From: JBKJML01 sp046596415
GTDB taxonomy: Bacteria > Actinomycetota > Thermoleophilia > Gaiellales > Gaiellaceae
Direction: 5' to 3'
Assembly (NCBI GenBank): GCA_046596415.1
Contig: JBKJML010000200.1
Span: 1-11,721, forward strand
Length of the DNA: 11,721 nt
The translations under genes and the position numbers were made by a program. Positions 5,367 to 11,721 of the stretch are shown one piece after another (within the stretch, counting starts at the first letter, position 1; each line of letters opens with the position of its first letter). A model generated the notes under the pieces. That model made no database searches. It saw only the letters and a program-made list of their open reading frames with translations, and had not been told where the DNA came from.

Positions 5367-6931
5367 GGGTCCTCGTCCGGGAGTCGATCGCCGAGGCGGG
5401 AGTCGAGTACCTGCGCGCCCGCTTCGACGTCGATGTCGATCCGGACTCGCCGCTCGAGGACGTGATCGGCCGCTACGACGGGATCGTGATCCGCTCGGCG
5501 ACGAAGCTGACGGCCGCCGTGCTCGAGCGCGCCGACAAGCTGAAGGTGATCGGCCGGGCCGGCGTTGGAGTCGACAACGTCGACGTTCCCGCCGCGACGC
5601 GCCGGGGGATCGTGGTCGCGAATGCGCCCGAGTCGACCGTCGTCTCCGCCGCCGAGCACACGATCGGGCTGCTCGTCGCTCTGGCGCGGAACATCCCGCA
5701 AGCCCACGCCGCGCTCAAGGAGGGTCGCTGGGAGCGCTCCGCGCACGGGGGCGTTGAGCTTGCCGACAAGACGCTCGGCGTGCTCGGCTTCGGCCGCATC
5801 GGCCAGCAGGTCGCCCGTCGTGCACTCGGGCTCGGCATGCGCGTCGTCGCGCACGATCCCTTCGTCTCGCCGGAGCGCTTTCGCGAGCTCGGCGTCGAGC
5901 TCGCCGATTCGTCCGACGGGGTGCTCGCTGCGGCCGAGTGGCTGACGATTCACTTGCCGTTGAACGAGGAGACGCGCGGCTTCCTCTCGACCGAGGCGTT
6001 CGCGAAGATGAAGGACGGCGTCCGGATCGTCAACGCTGCCCGAGGCGAGCTGCTCGACGAGGACGCGCTGGAGCAGGCGCTCCGTTCGGGCAAGGTCGCC
6101 GGCGCTGCGCTCGATGTCTTCTCCACCGAGCCCTATGAGGGGCCGCTCCTCGGCTATCCGAACGTCGTCGTCACGCCGCACCTCGCCGCGTCGACCGAGG
6201 AGGCACAGGACCGTGCGGGCGTCATCGTCGCCGAGCAGGTCGCGGCTGCACTCGAGGGCGGCCTTGTCACGAACGCCGTCAATATTCCGGTCGTCGGCTC
6301 GGACGACCTCGAGATGCTCGGGCCGTTCTTCCCGCTCGCCGCCCGACTCGGCCGTCTCGCCGTCGAGCTCGCGGGCGGCCGGCCGGACCGGATCGCGCTC
6401 TCCTTCCACGGCGGGCTCGCCGACTACGACACCCGCCTGCTCACCGTCGCGGCGCTGAATGGTGCCTTCCAGGGGCGCGTTGAGCAGTCGGTGAACTACG
6501 TGAATGCGCCGCTGATCGCGGCTGAGCGCGGGATCGAGGTCGTCGAGGAGCGGCGGCACGGCGCCGCTGACTTCACGAACCTCGTCCGGGTCACCGTCAG
6601 GGCGGGCGACGACGAGGTCGAGGTCTCGGGCACGACGATCGGCGCCGACGATCGGCTCTTCCTCGCGAGCGCCTTCGGGCTCGCGATCGACATCCAGCTG
6701 TCACCCCGGATGGTTTTTCTCCGCTACGACGACGTGCCGGGAGTGATCGGGCGGGTCGGGACGATGTTCGGCGGCGCGGGCGTGAACATCGCGAACATGG
6801 CGGTCTCGCGGACGAAGGCGGGCGGCAAGGCACTGATGGCACTGTCGGTCGACTCTCCTGCGTCCGCGGAGCTCGTCGAGCGCGTGCGCAGCGAGGGCTT
6901 CGACGACGCGTGCTTCATCTCGCTCGGCTGA
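5363..6931 (+). CDS. serA: D-3-phosphoglycerate dehydrogenase, long ACT-containing form (522 aa)
   Basis: It catalyses the first step of serine synthesis, NAD-dependent oxidation of 3-phosphoglycerate. The substrate-binding half carries GRAGVGVDNVDV (64-75). The nucleotide-binding domain has the GFGRIG dinucleotide motif (142-147) after KTLGVL. Catalytic residues are R227 (NAARG), E256 (STEP) and H273 (TPHLAAST). After about residue 310 comes the intervening allosteric (ASB) domain, and from about 450 a C-terminal ACT domain (RYDDVPGVIGRVGTMFGGAG). This is the long form known from mycobacteria, where serine inhibits via the ACT/ASB domains, so feedback control is likely. The start is GTG overlapping the aminotransferase stop (GTGA). 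The frame is open further upstream to 4391, but that part is a shadow of the aminotransferase. The stop lies in a hairpin shared with the convergent gene. Confidence 0.97.
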   Translation: MRVLVRESIAEAGVEYLRARFDVDVDPDSPLEDVIGRYDGIVIRSATKLTAAVLERADKLKVIGRAGVGVDNVDVPAATRRGIVVANAPESTVVSAAEHTIGLLVALARNIPQAHAALKEGRWERSAHGGVELADKTLGVLGFGRIGQQVARRALGLGMRVVAHDPFVSPERFRELGVELADSSDGVLAAAEWLTIHLPLNEETRGFLSTEAFAKMKDGVRIVNAARGELLDEDALEQALRSGKVAGAALDVFSTEPYEGPLLGYPNVVVTPHLAASTEEAQDRAGVIVAEQVAAALEGGLVTNAVNIPVVGSDDLEMLGPFFPLAARLGRLAVELAGGRPDRIALSFHGGLADYDTRLLTVAALNGAFQGRVEQSVNYVNAPLIAAERGIEVVEERRHGAADFTNLVRVTVRAGDDEVEVSGTTIGADDRLFLASAFGLAIDIQLSPRMVFLRYDDVPGVIGRVGTMFGGAGVNIANMAVSRTKAGGKALMALSVDSPASAELVERVRSEGFDDACFISLG

Positions 6932-6956
6932 TCACGCGCGAACGATCAGCCCGGGC
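6922..6956. terminator. hairpin between serA and the convergent small gene, candidate bidirectional terminator
   Basis: GGCTGATC (6926-6933) and GATCAGCC (6944-6951) are a perfect 8-base inverted repeat with a ten-base loop. Allowing one bulged C (6952), it extends by about four more pairs, including one wobble, to 6922 and 6956. The serA stop TGA (6929-6931) and the opposite gene's stop (TCA 6946-6948) sit at matching positions in the two arms. No strong U-tract follows either way. Confidence 0.55.
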
Positions 6957-7278
6957 GTGGGTTGAGCTTCGCGACGAGCGGCGCCACGACCGGATCCGTC
7001 TTCTCGACCACGATGTGGTGCTCGCCCTCCTCGACCACGTGCTCCACCGTCTCGTTGTCGTGTCCCGGCCGGAGCAGGAATGTGGTGCCGTCGGCCCGCA
7101 CCTCCTCGTAGGCAGCGAGTGAGTGCGGCACCCGCGTCGTACACGTCGGGTCGTCGCATTCGCAGACGAACTCGGCCTCGTCTGCCTCGAACCGCTCGGC
7201 ACTCTCGGCGATGCGCTCGTTCACCTCGCGGAAGAGACTCTCGGTTCGCGCGATCCGCTCTGCTTCCGCCTGTGTCAT
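6946..7278 (-). CDS. small protein with CxCx4C motif, unknown function (110 aa)
   Basis: A soluble, acidic 110-residue protein. Residues 5-33 form a helix (ARTESLFREVNERIAES). Then comes EFVCECDDPTCTTRV, with C39, C41 and C46 in a CxCx4C arrangement. Next is SLAAYEEVRADGTTFLLRPGHD, with H73, then a beta-like VEEGEHHIVVEK and a Pro-rich end. Three cysteines plus H73 could bind zinc, but this is inference. Short proteins of this pattern recur in actinobacteria as hypothetical proteins, and no activity is known to me. I chose the ATG at 7278 because AAGGAG lies six bases upstream. The ATG at 7296 would add MAKETG ahead of it. It is convergent with serA (14-base gap) and divergent from the tRNA deacylase. 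There is no signal peptide or membrane segment. Confidence 0.8.
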   Translation of the reverse strand: MTQAEAERIARTESLFREVNERIAESAERFEADEAEFVCECDDPTCTTRVPHSLAAYEEVRADGTTFLLRPGHDNETVEHVVEEGEHHIVVEKTDPVVAPLVAKLNPRPG

Positions 7279-7284
7279 CCCCGT

Positions 7285-7290
7285 CTCCTT
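7285..7290 (-). promoter_or_regulatory. Shine-Dalgarno AAGGAG that sets the start of the CxCx4C gene
   Basis: AAGGAG on the minus strand, six bases from ATG 7278. The spacing is the same as for the RPF-like gene, and it argues against the upstream ATG at 7296. Confidence 0.7.
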
Positions 7291-7296
7291 CGCCAT

Positions 7297-7328
7297 CGTT
7301 CCGTTGCCGGCAAGAAAACGGTCGAACG
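7297..7328. repeat. nested inverted repeats in a divergent intergenic region (operator candidate)
   Basis: CGTTC (7297-7301) and GAACG (7324-7328) flank CCGTT (7301-7305) and AACGG (7317-7321). The 10-base palindrome TTGCCGGCAA lies at 7304-7313. The block lies between the divergent CxCx4C gene and the tRNA deacylase gene, upstream of both starts chosen here. It could be a regulator site or an RNA hairpin in the leader of the minus-strand gene. Confidence 0.35.
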
Positions 7329-7353
7329 GCGACGGCGGATACGGCCCGGCCGG

Positions 7354-7359
7354 TAACCT
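7354..7359 (+). promoter_or_regulatory. candidate -10 box (TAACCT) of the deacylase-ilvE operon
   Basis: TAACCT fits TANNNT and ends seven bases before GTG 7367. No Shine-Dalgarno precedes that start, so the message may be leaderless. No convincing -35 box is visible. Confidence 0.35.
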
Positions 7360-7366
7360 GTGATCC

Positions 7367-7885
7367 GTGGTCGCCACCTGGCCCGAGGGAGTGGAGCGGG
7401 TGGCCGCGTTCCTCCGCGATGCCGGCGTCGAGGCGCGGCTCGAGGAACTGCCGACGGGAACCGCGACCGCGCAGGCCGCCGCCGACGCCGCAGGCTGCCG
7501 GCTCGCACAGGTCGTCAAGACGATCGTCTTCGACTGCGACGGGTCGGCGGTCGCCGTGCTCCTGCCGGGTGACCGGCGGGCCGATCCGGCCAAGCTTGCA
7601 CTGGCGGCCGGCGCGACCACGGCGCGGCCGGCCGGCGCGGAGCTCGTGGAACGGGCGACGGGGTTCACTCCCGGTGCGGTTGCGCCTTTCCCACTTCCGG
7701 GCATCGAGAAGGTATTGATGGAGCGCACGCTGCTCGCCCATGACACCGTCTGGATCGGCGCCGGCTCGACGAGACACCTCGTCGCGCTCGGCCCGACCGA
7801 CCTCTTGCGGCTCTCCCGGGCCGAGGCGATGGACGCCGTCCAGGAGCCCGCATACCATTCCACCGGCACAAAAGGAGAGGCTTGA
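7367..7885 (+). CDS. YbaK/ProX-type aminoacyl-tRNA deacylase (172 aa)
   Basis: A free-standing trans-editing domain that hydrolyses mischarged tRNA in the cytoplasm. Members of the YbaK/ProXp (INS-like) family clear tRNAs, mainly tRNA(Pro), charged with the wrong amino acid. Conserved marks are GTATAQAAADAAGCRLAQVV followed by K51 in VKTIVF, the lysine that lines the tRNA-end pocket. Also visible are VAVLLPGDRRADPAKL, the glycine/proline loop TGFTPGAVAPFPLPG (about 98-112) and GAGSTRHLVALGPTDLLRLS near the end. Length matches single-domain members. The GTG start has TAACCT just upstream and no ribosome site. The stop overlaps the ilvE ATG (TGATG), and its last codons contain the ilvE ribosome site. 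Which tRNA it edits cannot be read from the sequence. Confidence 0.9.
   Translation: MVATWPEGVERVAAFLRDAGVEARLEELPTGTATAQAAADAAGCRLAQVVKTIVFDCDGSAVAVLLPGDRRADPAKLALAAGATTARPAGAELVERATGFTPGAVAPFPLPGIEKVLMERTLLAHDTVWIGAGSTRHLVALGPTDLLRLSRAEAMDAVQEPAYHSTGTKGEA
7871..7877 (+). promoter_or_regulatory. strong ribosome site of ilvE inside the deacylase gene
   Basis: AAAGGAG with a seven-base spacer to ATG 7885. It is embedded in the last codons of the upstream gene, which supports ATG 7885 over the adjacent TTG 7882 and indicates coupled translation. Confidence 0.75.
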
Positions 7886-8814
7886 TGCAGGAGACCGAGA
7901 AAATCTGGATGAACGGCGAGCTCGTGGACTGGGCGGACGCCAAGATCCACGTGGGTGCGCACGGCCTGCATTACGGCACCGGTGTGTTCGAAGGCATCCG
8001 CTGCTACGACACCCCGAAGGGGCCTGCGGTCTTCAGGCTGACCGAGCACCTGCAGCGCCTCGAGAACTCCGCACGGCTGCTCTACATGGAGCTGCCGTAC
8101 ACGACCGAGGAGCTTCGCTCGGCGATCCACGAGGTGCTCGGCGCGAACGGGCTTCCCGAGGCCTACATCCGCCCCTTCGCCTTCTACGGCTACGGCGAGC
8201 TCGGTGTCTCGACCGCGGGGAACCCGGTCGAGGTCGTCGTGATGAGCTGGCCGTGGGGCGCCTACCTCGGTGAGGACGGCATGACGAAGGGCATCCGCGC
8301 CAAGATCTCAAGCTGGCAGCGGGTCGGCGCGAACGTGATTCCGCACGTCGCCAAGGCGACCGGGATCTACCTCAACTCGATGCTCGCCGTCGCCGAGGCG
8401 CAGCGCGCGGGCTACGACGAGGCGATCCTGCTCACTGCCGAGGGTTATGTCGCCGACGGCTCGGGCGAGAACATCTTCGTCGTCAAGGACGGCAGGATCA
8501 CGACGCCGCCACTCTCGACCTCGATCCTGCCCGGCATCACTCGCGACACGGTGATCCAGATCGCGCAGGATCTCGGGTACGTCGTCGAAGAGACGAACGT
8601 GATTCGCACCGATCTCTACCTCGCGGACGAGGTCTTCATGACCGGCACGGCCGCCGAGGTGACGCCGTTGCGTTCGATCGACGATCACGAGCTCGGGGTC
8701 GGCCCGGTGACCCTCGAGCTCCAGCAGGCCTACCTCGCCACGGTTCGCGGGACAAGCGACCGTTGGAGTCATTGGCTCGACTACGTGGCTGCCGGAAACC
8801 GCGCCCAGGCATGA
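7885..8814 (+). CDS. ilvE: branched-chain amino acid aminotransferase (309 aa)
   Basis: A fold-type IV PLP enzyme that transfers amino groups between glutamate and the keto acids of leucine, isoleucine and valine (last step of their synthesis). The N-terminal IWMNGELVDWADAKIHV and HGLHYGTGVFEGIRCY are typical of IlvE. K157 in HVAKATGIYLNSMLA is the Schiff-base lysine. E195 in GYVADGSGENIFVV contacts the PLP ring nitrogen. GTAAEVTPLRSID near the C terminus matches the IlvE substrate-binding loop. Length equals the bacterial norm (~305-310). D-amino acid aminotransferase and aminodeoxychorismate lyase share the fold, but these motifs favour IlvE. It is read with the deacylase gene through a TGATG overlap. 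The DegT-type gene follows after 24 bases. Confidence 0.95.
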   Translation: MQETEKIWMNGELVDWADAKIHVGAHGLHYGTGVFEGIRCYDTPKGPAVFRLTEHLQRLENSARLLYMELPYTTEELRSAIHEVLGANGLPEAYIRPFAFYGYGELGVSTAGNPVEVVVMSWPWGAYLGEDGMTKGIRAKISSWQRVGANVIPHVAKATGIYLNSMLAVAEAQRAGYDEAILLTAEGYVADGSGENIFVVKDGRITTPPLSTSILPGITRDTVIQIAQDLGYVVEETNVIRTDLYLADEVFMTGTAAEVTPLRSIDDHELGVGPVTLELQQAYLATVRGTSDRWSHWLDYVAAGNRAQA

Positions 8815-8838
8815 GCGTGCAGCAGTGAGGGCACTGGC

Positions 8839-9957
8839 ATGAGGGCAGCCACGAAGCCGGTCCCGCTCTCGAGCCCGTGGCTCGACGAGCGCGAGGAGGA
8901 GCTCGTGCTCGAGGTGCTTCGCTCGGGGCGGCTCTCACTCGGCCCGTCGGTCGATCGCTTCGAGGAGCTCTTCGCCGAGACGGTCGGCGCCCCGTACGCG
9001 GCCGCCGTCTCGAGCGGCACCTCCGGGCTGCACCTGCTCTGTCACATTGCCGGGGTCGGTCCCGGCGACGAGGCGATCACGTCGCCGCTCTCCTTCGCCG
9101 CCTCCGCGAACTGCTTCATCTACGAAGGCGCGACGCCGGTCTTCGCCGACATCGACCCGCAGACGCTGAACCTCGACCCGGTCGCGGTGGAGGCGGCGAT
9201 CACGCCGCGCACGAAGGCGGTCGTCGCGGTCGACATCTTCGGCTACCCGTGCGAGCTCGACCCGCTGCGGGAGCTCTGCGCTCGCCATGGCCTCACGTTC
9301 GTCCAGGACAGCTGCGAGGCGTTGGGGGCCCAGTACAAGGCGGCACCGCTCGGCTCGCACGGCACCGACTGTGTCTTCGCCTTCTACCCGAACAAGCAGA
9401 TGACGACCGGTGAGGGCGGCATCGTCACCACCCACTCCGAGGAGACGTGGAAGCTGCTCAAGAGCCTGCGGAACCAGGGGCGCGCCGACGGTGGCGGGTG
9501 GCTCGATCACGCCCGGCTCGGCTTCAACTACCGGCTGGACGATCTGCGCGCGGCGATCGGGATCGGACAGCTCGAGAAACTCAGCCGGATTCTCGAGCTG
9601 CGGCAGGAGGTCGCGGCGCGCTACGACGCGCTGCTCGCCGGCGTCGACGGCGTCTCGACCCCGCTCGCCGACGACGCCGACCATGTCCGGTCGTGGTTCG
9701 TCTACGTGGTCGCGCTCGACGAGGGGATCGACCGCGAGCGCGTCATCGCCGAGCTCGAACGGCAGGGGATCGGCACCGCTCGCTACCTGCCCACGATCCA
9801 CCTTCAGTCCTACATGCGCGAGCGCTACGGCTTCGCCGAGGGGCTGTGCCCGATCGCCGAGGGGATCAGCCGCCGGACGCTGGCGTTGCCGTTCTTCGCT
9901 CAGCTGGAGGCGGGCGACCAGGAGCGGGTCGTCGAGGTGCTTCGCAGCGCCCTTTAG
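8839..9957 (+). CDS. DegT/DnrJ/EryC1/StrS family PLP aminotransferase (372 aa)
   Basis: A cytoplasmic sugar-aminotransferase-type enzyme, fold type I. Members usually convert nucleotide-linked keto-sugars to amino sugars for cell-surface glycans or antibiotics. The N-terminal SPWLDEREEELVLEVLRSGRL and AVSSGTSGLHLL are family marks. D157 (QDSCEALGA) holds the PLP ring. K186 in FYPNKQMTTGEGGIVTT is the Schiff-base lysine. NYRLDDLRAAIGIGQLEKL (about 230-250) and the C-terminal RYLPTIHLQ and LALPFF complete the pattern. Full length for the family. The ATG has GAGG eight bases upstream. It lies 24 bases after ilvE and four bases before the glycosylase gene. No sugar-nucleotide genes are in view, so the substrate is unknown. 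Some family members are PLP-dependent regulators, but the intact lysine favours catalysis. Confidence 0.93.
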   Translation: MRAATKPVPLSSPWLDEREEELVLEVLRSGRLSLGPSVDRFEELFAETVGAPYAAAVSSGTSGLHLLCHIAGVGPGDEAITSPLSFAASANCFIYEGATPVFADIDPQTLNLDPVAVEAAITPRTKAVVAVDIFGYPCELDPLRELCARHGLTFVQDSCEALGAQYKAAPLGSHGTDCVFAFYPNKQMTTGEGGIVTTHSEETWKLLKSLRNQGRADGGGWLDHARLGFNYRLDDLRAAIGIGQLEKLSRILELRQEVAARYDALLAGVDGVSTPLADDADHVRSWFVYVVALDEGIDRERVIAELERQGIGTARYLPTIHLQSYMRERYGFAEGLCPIAEGISRRTLALPFFAQLEAGDQERVVEVLRSAL

Positions 9958-9961
9958 GAAC

Positions 9962-10522
9962 GTGGACAAGGCGTTCTTCGCCCGGAGCGTGCACGAGGTC
10001 GCGCCCGAGCTCGTGGGCGCGACCCTGACCATCGACGGTGTCGGTGGCACGATCGTCGAGGTCGAGGCCTACGACAGCGACGACCCCGCCAGCCATGGTT
10101 ACCGCGGCCGCACGGCGCGGAACGGCGCCATGTTCGGGCCGCCGGGCACCGCCTACGTCTACCGCTCCTACGGGATCCACTGGTGCCTCAATCTCGTCTG
10201 CGAGGAGGAGGGGAGCCCTGCCGCCGTGCTCGTCCGTGCGCTCGAGCCTGAACGCGGCCTCGCGACGATGCAAACGAGGCGTGGCCTCGATGCGCCTCGC
10301 CTGCTCTGTGCCGGCCCCGGCCGTCTCTGCCAGGCGCTCGGTGTGACGATCGCGCACGACGGCCTGCCGCTCGACGAGCCACCCTTCGCGCTCGAGGCTC
10401 GCACGGGTGACGCGGATATCGTGGCTGCGCGTCGAATCGGGATCACGAAGGCTGTCGAGCAGCCATGGCGCTACGCCCTCCGCGGCTCGCGCTTCCTCAG
10501 CCGCGGCCTACCACGAGCTTGA
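9962..10522 (+). CDS. mpg: alkyladenine (3-methyladenine) DNA glycosylase, Aag/Mpg family (186 aa)
   Basis: A monofunctional base-excision repair enzyme that removes alkylated purines such as 3-methyladenine and hypoxanthine. The N terminus FFARSVHEVAPELVGATL is typical. By comparison with human AAG, E35 in EVEAYD is the catalytic acid, Y37 the intercalating tyrosine, H45 (ASHGYRG) and R92 (VRALEP) line the pocket, and N77 lies in the CLNL segment. TARNGAMFGPPGTAYVY and the end ITKAVEQPWRY are also diagnostic. Length is normal for bacterial forms. The GTG at 9962 gives the conserved start four bases after the DegT gene stop. Its AGGA is closer than usual. The 3' end overlaps the end of the convergent PBP gene by 26 bases. 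All key residues are present. Confidence 0.95.
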   Translation: MDKAFFARSVHEVAPELVGATLTIDGVGGTIVEVEAYDSDDPASHGYRGRTARNGAMFGPPGTAYVYRSYGIHWCLNLVCEEEGSPAAVLVRALEPERGLATMQTRRGLDAPRLLCAGPGRLCQALGVTIAHDGLPLDEPPFALEARTGDADIVAARRIGITKAVEQPWRYALRGSRFLSRGLPRA

Positions 10523-11721
10523 CTTCGAGCCCACGGGCGGCCGTGAGGCCGGCCTTCGGGCTCTGCGCGACGATCACGCCCGGCTTCCCGTCGGTCGTGT
10601 ACGCGCTGACGAGCGGCTCGAGCTTCCGCCCGCGCAGCCGCTTCTCGCCGGATGCGAGCTTCGTCCCGACGACGTCGGGGATCACCCCGTCGACCGGCTT
10701 CGTGACGACGAGCGTGACCTTGGCGCGCGCCGCCAGGTAGCCACGCTTCGGGAACTGGTCGACGACGAGCCAGGGACGGTCGCGCGGCTTGGCCGGTTTG
10801 TAGACAAGCGACGCGGTGAGCGGCTGGTCGGCGAGCCGCGCGAGCGCATCGGCCTCGGTCTGGCCGAGGAGGTGCGGCACCTCGACCTCGTCGACGCGGC
10901 AGTTGGCGACCGTGTCGGGGCCCATCCCGGCGTAGTAGACGACTTCCTTCGTCGAGCGGCAGCTGCCGTTGTCGAGCAGCAGCCGGCCCAGCCGCCGCGT
11001 CACGAGCTTCGCGGTCGCGGAGAGGTACGGGGGCGACTGGAAGCTTTGCGGTTGCTCGCCGGTTGCCTTCAGGGCCGCCTCGACGAACGACTTCCAGATC
11101 AGTGCGGGGAACGTGCCGCCAGAGACAGCGTCGCCCTGGAACTCGGTGAGCATCGGCTTGGGGGAAGGTGGGTAGCCCACCCACACGGCGACGACGAGCT
11201 GCGGTGTGTAGCCGACGAACCACGCGTCGGCGTAGTCGTCGGTCGTACCCGTCTTACCCGCGATGGCCCTGCCCGCGATCGCCGCGCGCTTGCCGGTCCC
11301 CTCCCGGACGACGCCGGTGAGAATCGACGTGAGCACCTCGGCCTGCGACTTCGACATCACTTCGCGCTCGACGACGCCGTTCCGCGCGCTCGTGCCACGC
11401 TTCTCGTTCTCGACCGCCTCGATCACGCGCGGCCGGTTGCCGGTCAGCGCGCCGTCGACACGGCTGCCGTTGTTCGCGAAGGTCGCGTAGGCCCGAGCCA
11501 GCTCGAGCGGGTTGACCGCCTCGACGCCGAGCCCGATCGCGTAGTAGGCATCGAGGTCGCTGCGAATCCCGAGCCGGTGTGCCGTGTCGACGACCGCACG
11601 TGGGCCGACGAGCTGCGTCAGTTGTGCGTACACCGCGTTGTCGGAATGGACGGTCGCGGTCGTCAGGTCGATGTTGCCGAGGTAGGAGCCGCCGTAGTTC
11701 GTCGGCGCCCAGACCTTGCCG
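10497..11721 (-). CDS. class A penicillin-binding protein with two PASTA domains, C-terminal 407 residues (5' end outside window)
   Basis: This is the transpeptidase end of a bifunctional peptidoglycan synthase (PonA type), acting outside the membrane. The frame is open to the window edge. The SDN motif lies at fragment residues 26-28 (HSDNAVYAQLT) and KTGTT at 156-160 (AIAGKTGTTDDYADAWFVGY). The serine SxxK motif and the glycosyltransferase domain lie beyond the edge. After the transpeptidase domain is a linker with two cysteines (fragment 254 and 274) that could form a disulfide. Two PASTA domains follow, about 279-341 and 346-405, each with a VP/IPD start (EVPHLLGQT and VIPDVVGTK) and a V.Q.PK..G motif. 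PASTA tails occur on mycobacterial PonA2, and two here is a modest variation. The stop overlaps the end of the convergent glycosylase gene by 26 bases. Confidence 0.95.
   Translation of the reverse strand, partial: GKVWAPTNYGGSYLGNIDLTTATVHSDNAVYAQLTQLVGPRAVVDTAHRLGIRSDLDAYYAIGLGVEAVNPLELARAYATFANNGSRVDGALTGNRPRVIEAVENEKRGTSARNGVVEREVMSKSQAEVLTSILTGVVREGTGKRAAIAGRAIAGKTGTTDDYADAWFVGYTPQLVVAVWVGYPPSPKPMLTEFQGDAVSGGTFPALIWKSFVEAALKATGEQPQSFQSPPYLSATAKLVTRRLGRLLLDNGSCRSTKEVVYYAGMGPDTVANCRVDEVEVPHLLGQTEADALARLADQPLTASLVYKPAKPRDRPWLVVDQFPKRGYLAARAKVTLVVTKPVDGVIPDVVGTKLASGEKRLRGRKLEPLVSAYTTDGKPGVIVAQSPKAGLTAARGLEVKLVVGRG

Noticed and set aside
4868..6559. 563-codon minus-strand frame antisense to serA
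   Set aside because: Long open antisense frames are common opposite high-GC genes. No domain is visible and serA is certain.
8935..10050. 371-codon minus-strand frame antisense to the DegT-type gene
   Set aside because: Shadow composition and no motif. The opposite strand has intact catalytic residues.
1..11721. tRNA genes, CRISPR arrays, insertion sequences, attachment sites or phage genes
   Set aside because: I read both strands for these and saw none. Intergenic gaps are too short and no transposase or repeat-spacer pattern is present.

Overview
The window is high-GC DNA (about 70 % G+C) with GTG as well as ATG starts, dense gene packing, PASTA-bearing class A PBP, a resuscitation-factor-like secreted protein and a mycobacterial-type long SerA. 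Together these suggest an actinobacterium. The small lysozyme-like protein and the Cys-rich 110-residue protein resemble families I associate with Thermoleophilia (Gaiellales/Solirubrobacterales). That placement is from memory and is moderate at best. I see no tRNA, rRNA, CRISPR array, insertion sequence or phage gene. No gap between genes exceeds about 120 bases.

Layout: (1) 1-2827, plus strand: the 3' part of gatB runs through stop/start overlaps into an anchored cupredoxin-like protein, a ~10-TM membrane protein and a 71-residue single-TM protein. (2) 2885-4173, minus strand: a 7-TM protein of unknown role, then a secreted RPF/lysozyme-like protein behind an AT-rich promoter candidate and a hairpin leader. 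(3) 4215-6931, plus strand: a class V aminotransferase overlapping serA by GTGA, which reads as two steps of the phosphorylated serine pathway. (4) 6946-7278, minus strand: a small protein with a CxCx4C motif. (5) 7367-10522, plus strand: a YbaK/ProX-type tRNA deacylase coupled by TGATG to ilvE, then a DegT-type aminotransferase, then an Aag/Mpg-type alkyladenine DNA glycosylase. (6) 10497-11721, minus strand: the C-terminal part of a class A penicillin-binding protein with two PASTA domains.

The gene content is largely housekeeping: tRNA amidation and editing, serine and branched-chain amino acid metabolism, cell wall and DNA repair. The parts worth a second look are the uncharacterised cupredoxin/polytopic/small-TM membrane module, the small Cys-motif protein, hairpins at two convergent gene ends that contain both stop codons, and compact divergent promoters with inverted repeats. 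Nothing here is clearly a new defence or mobile system.
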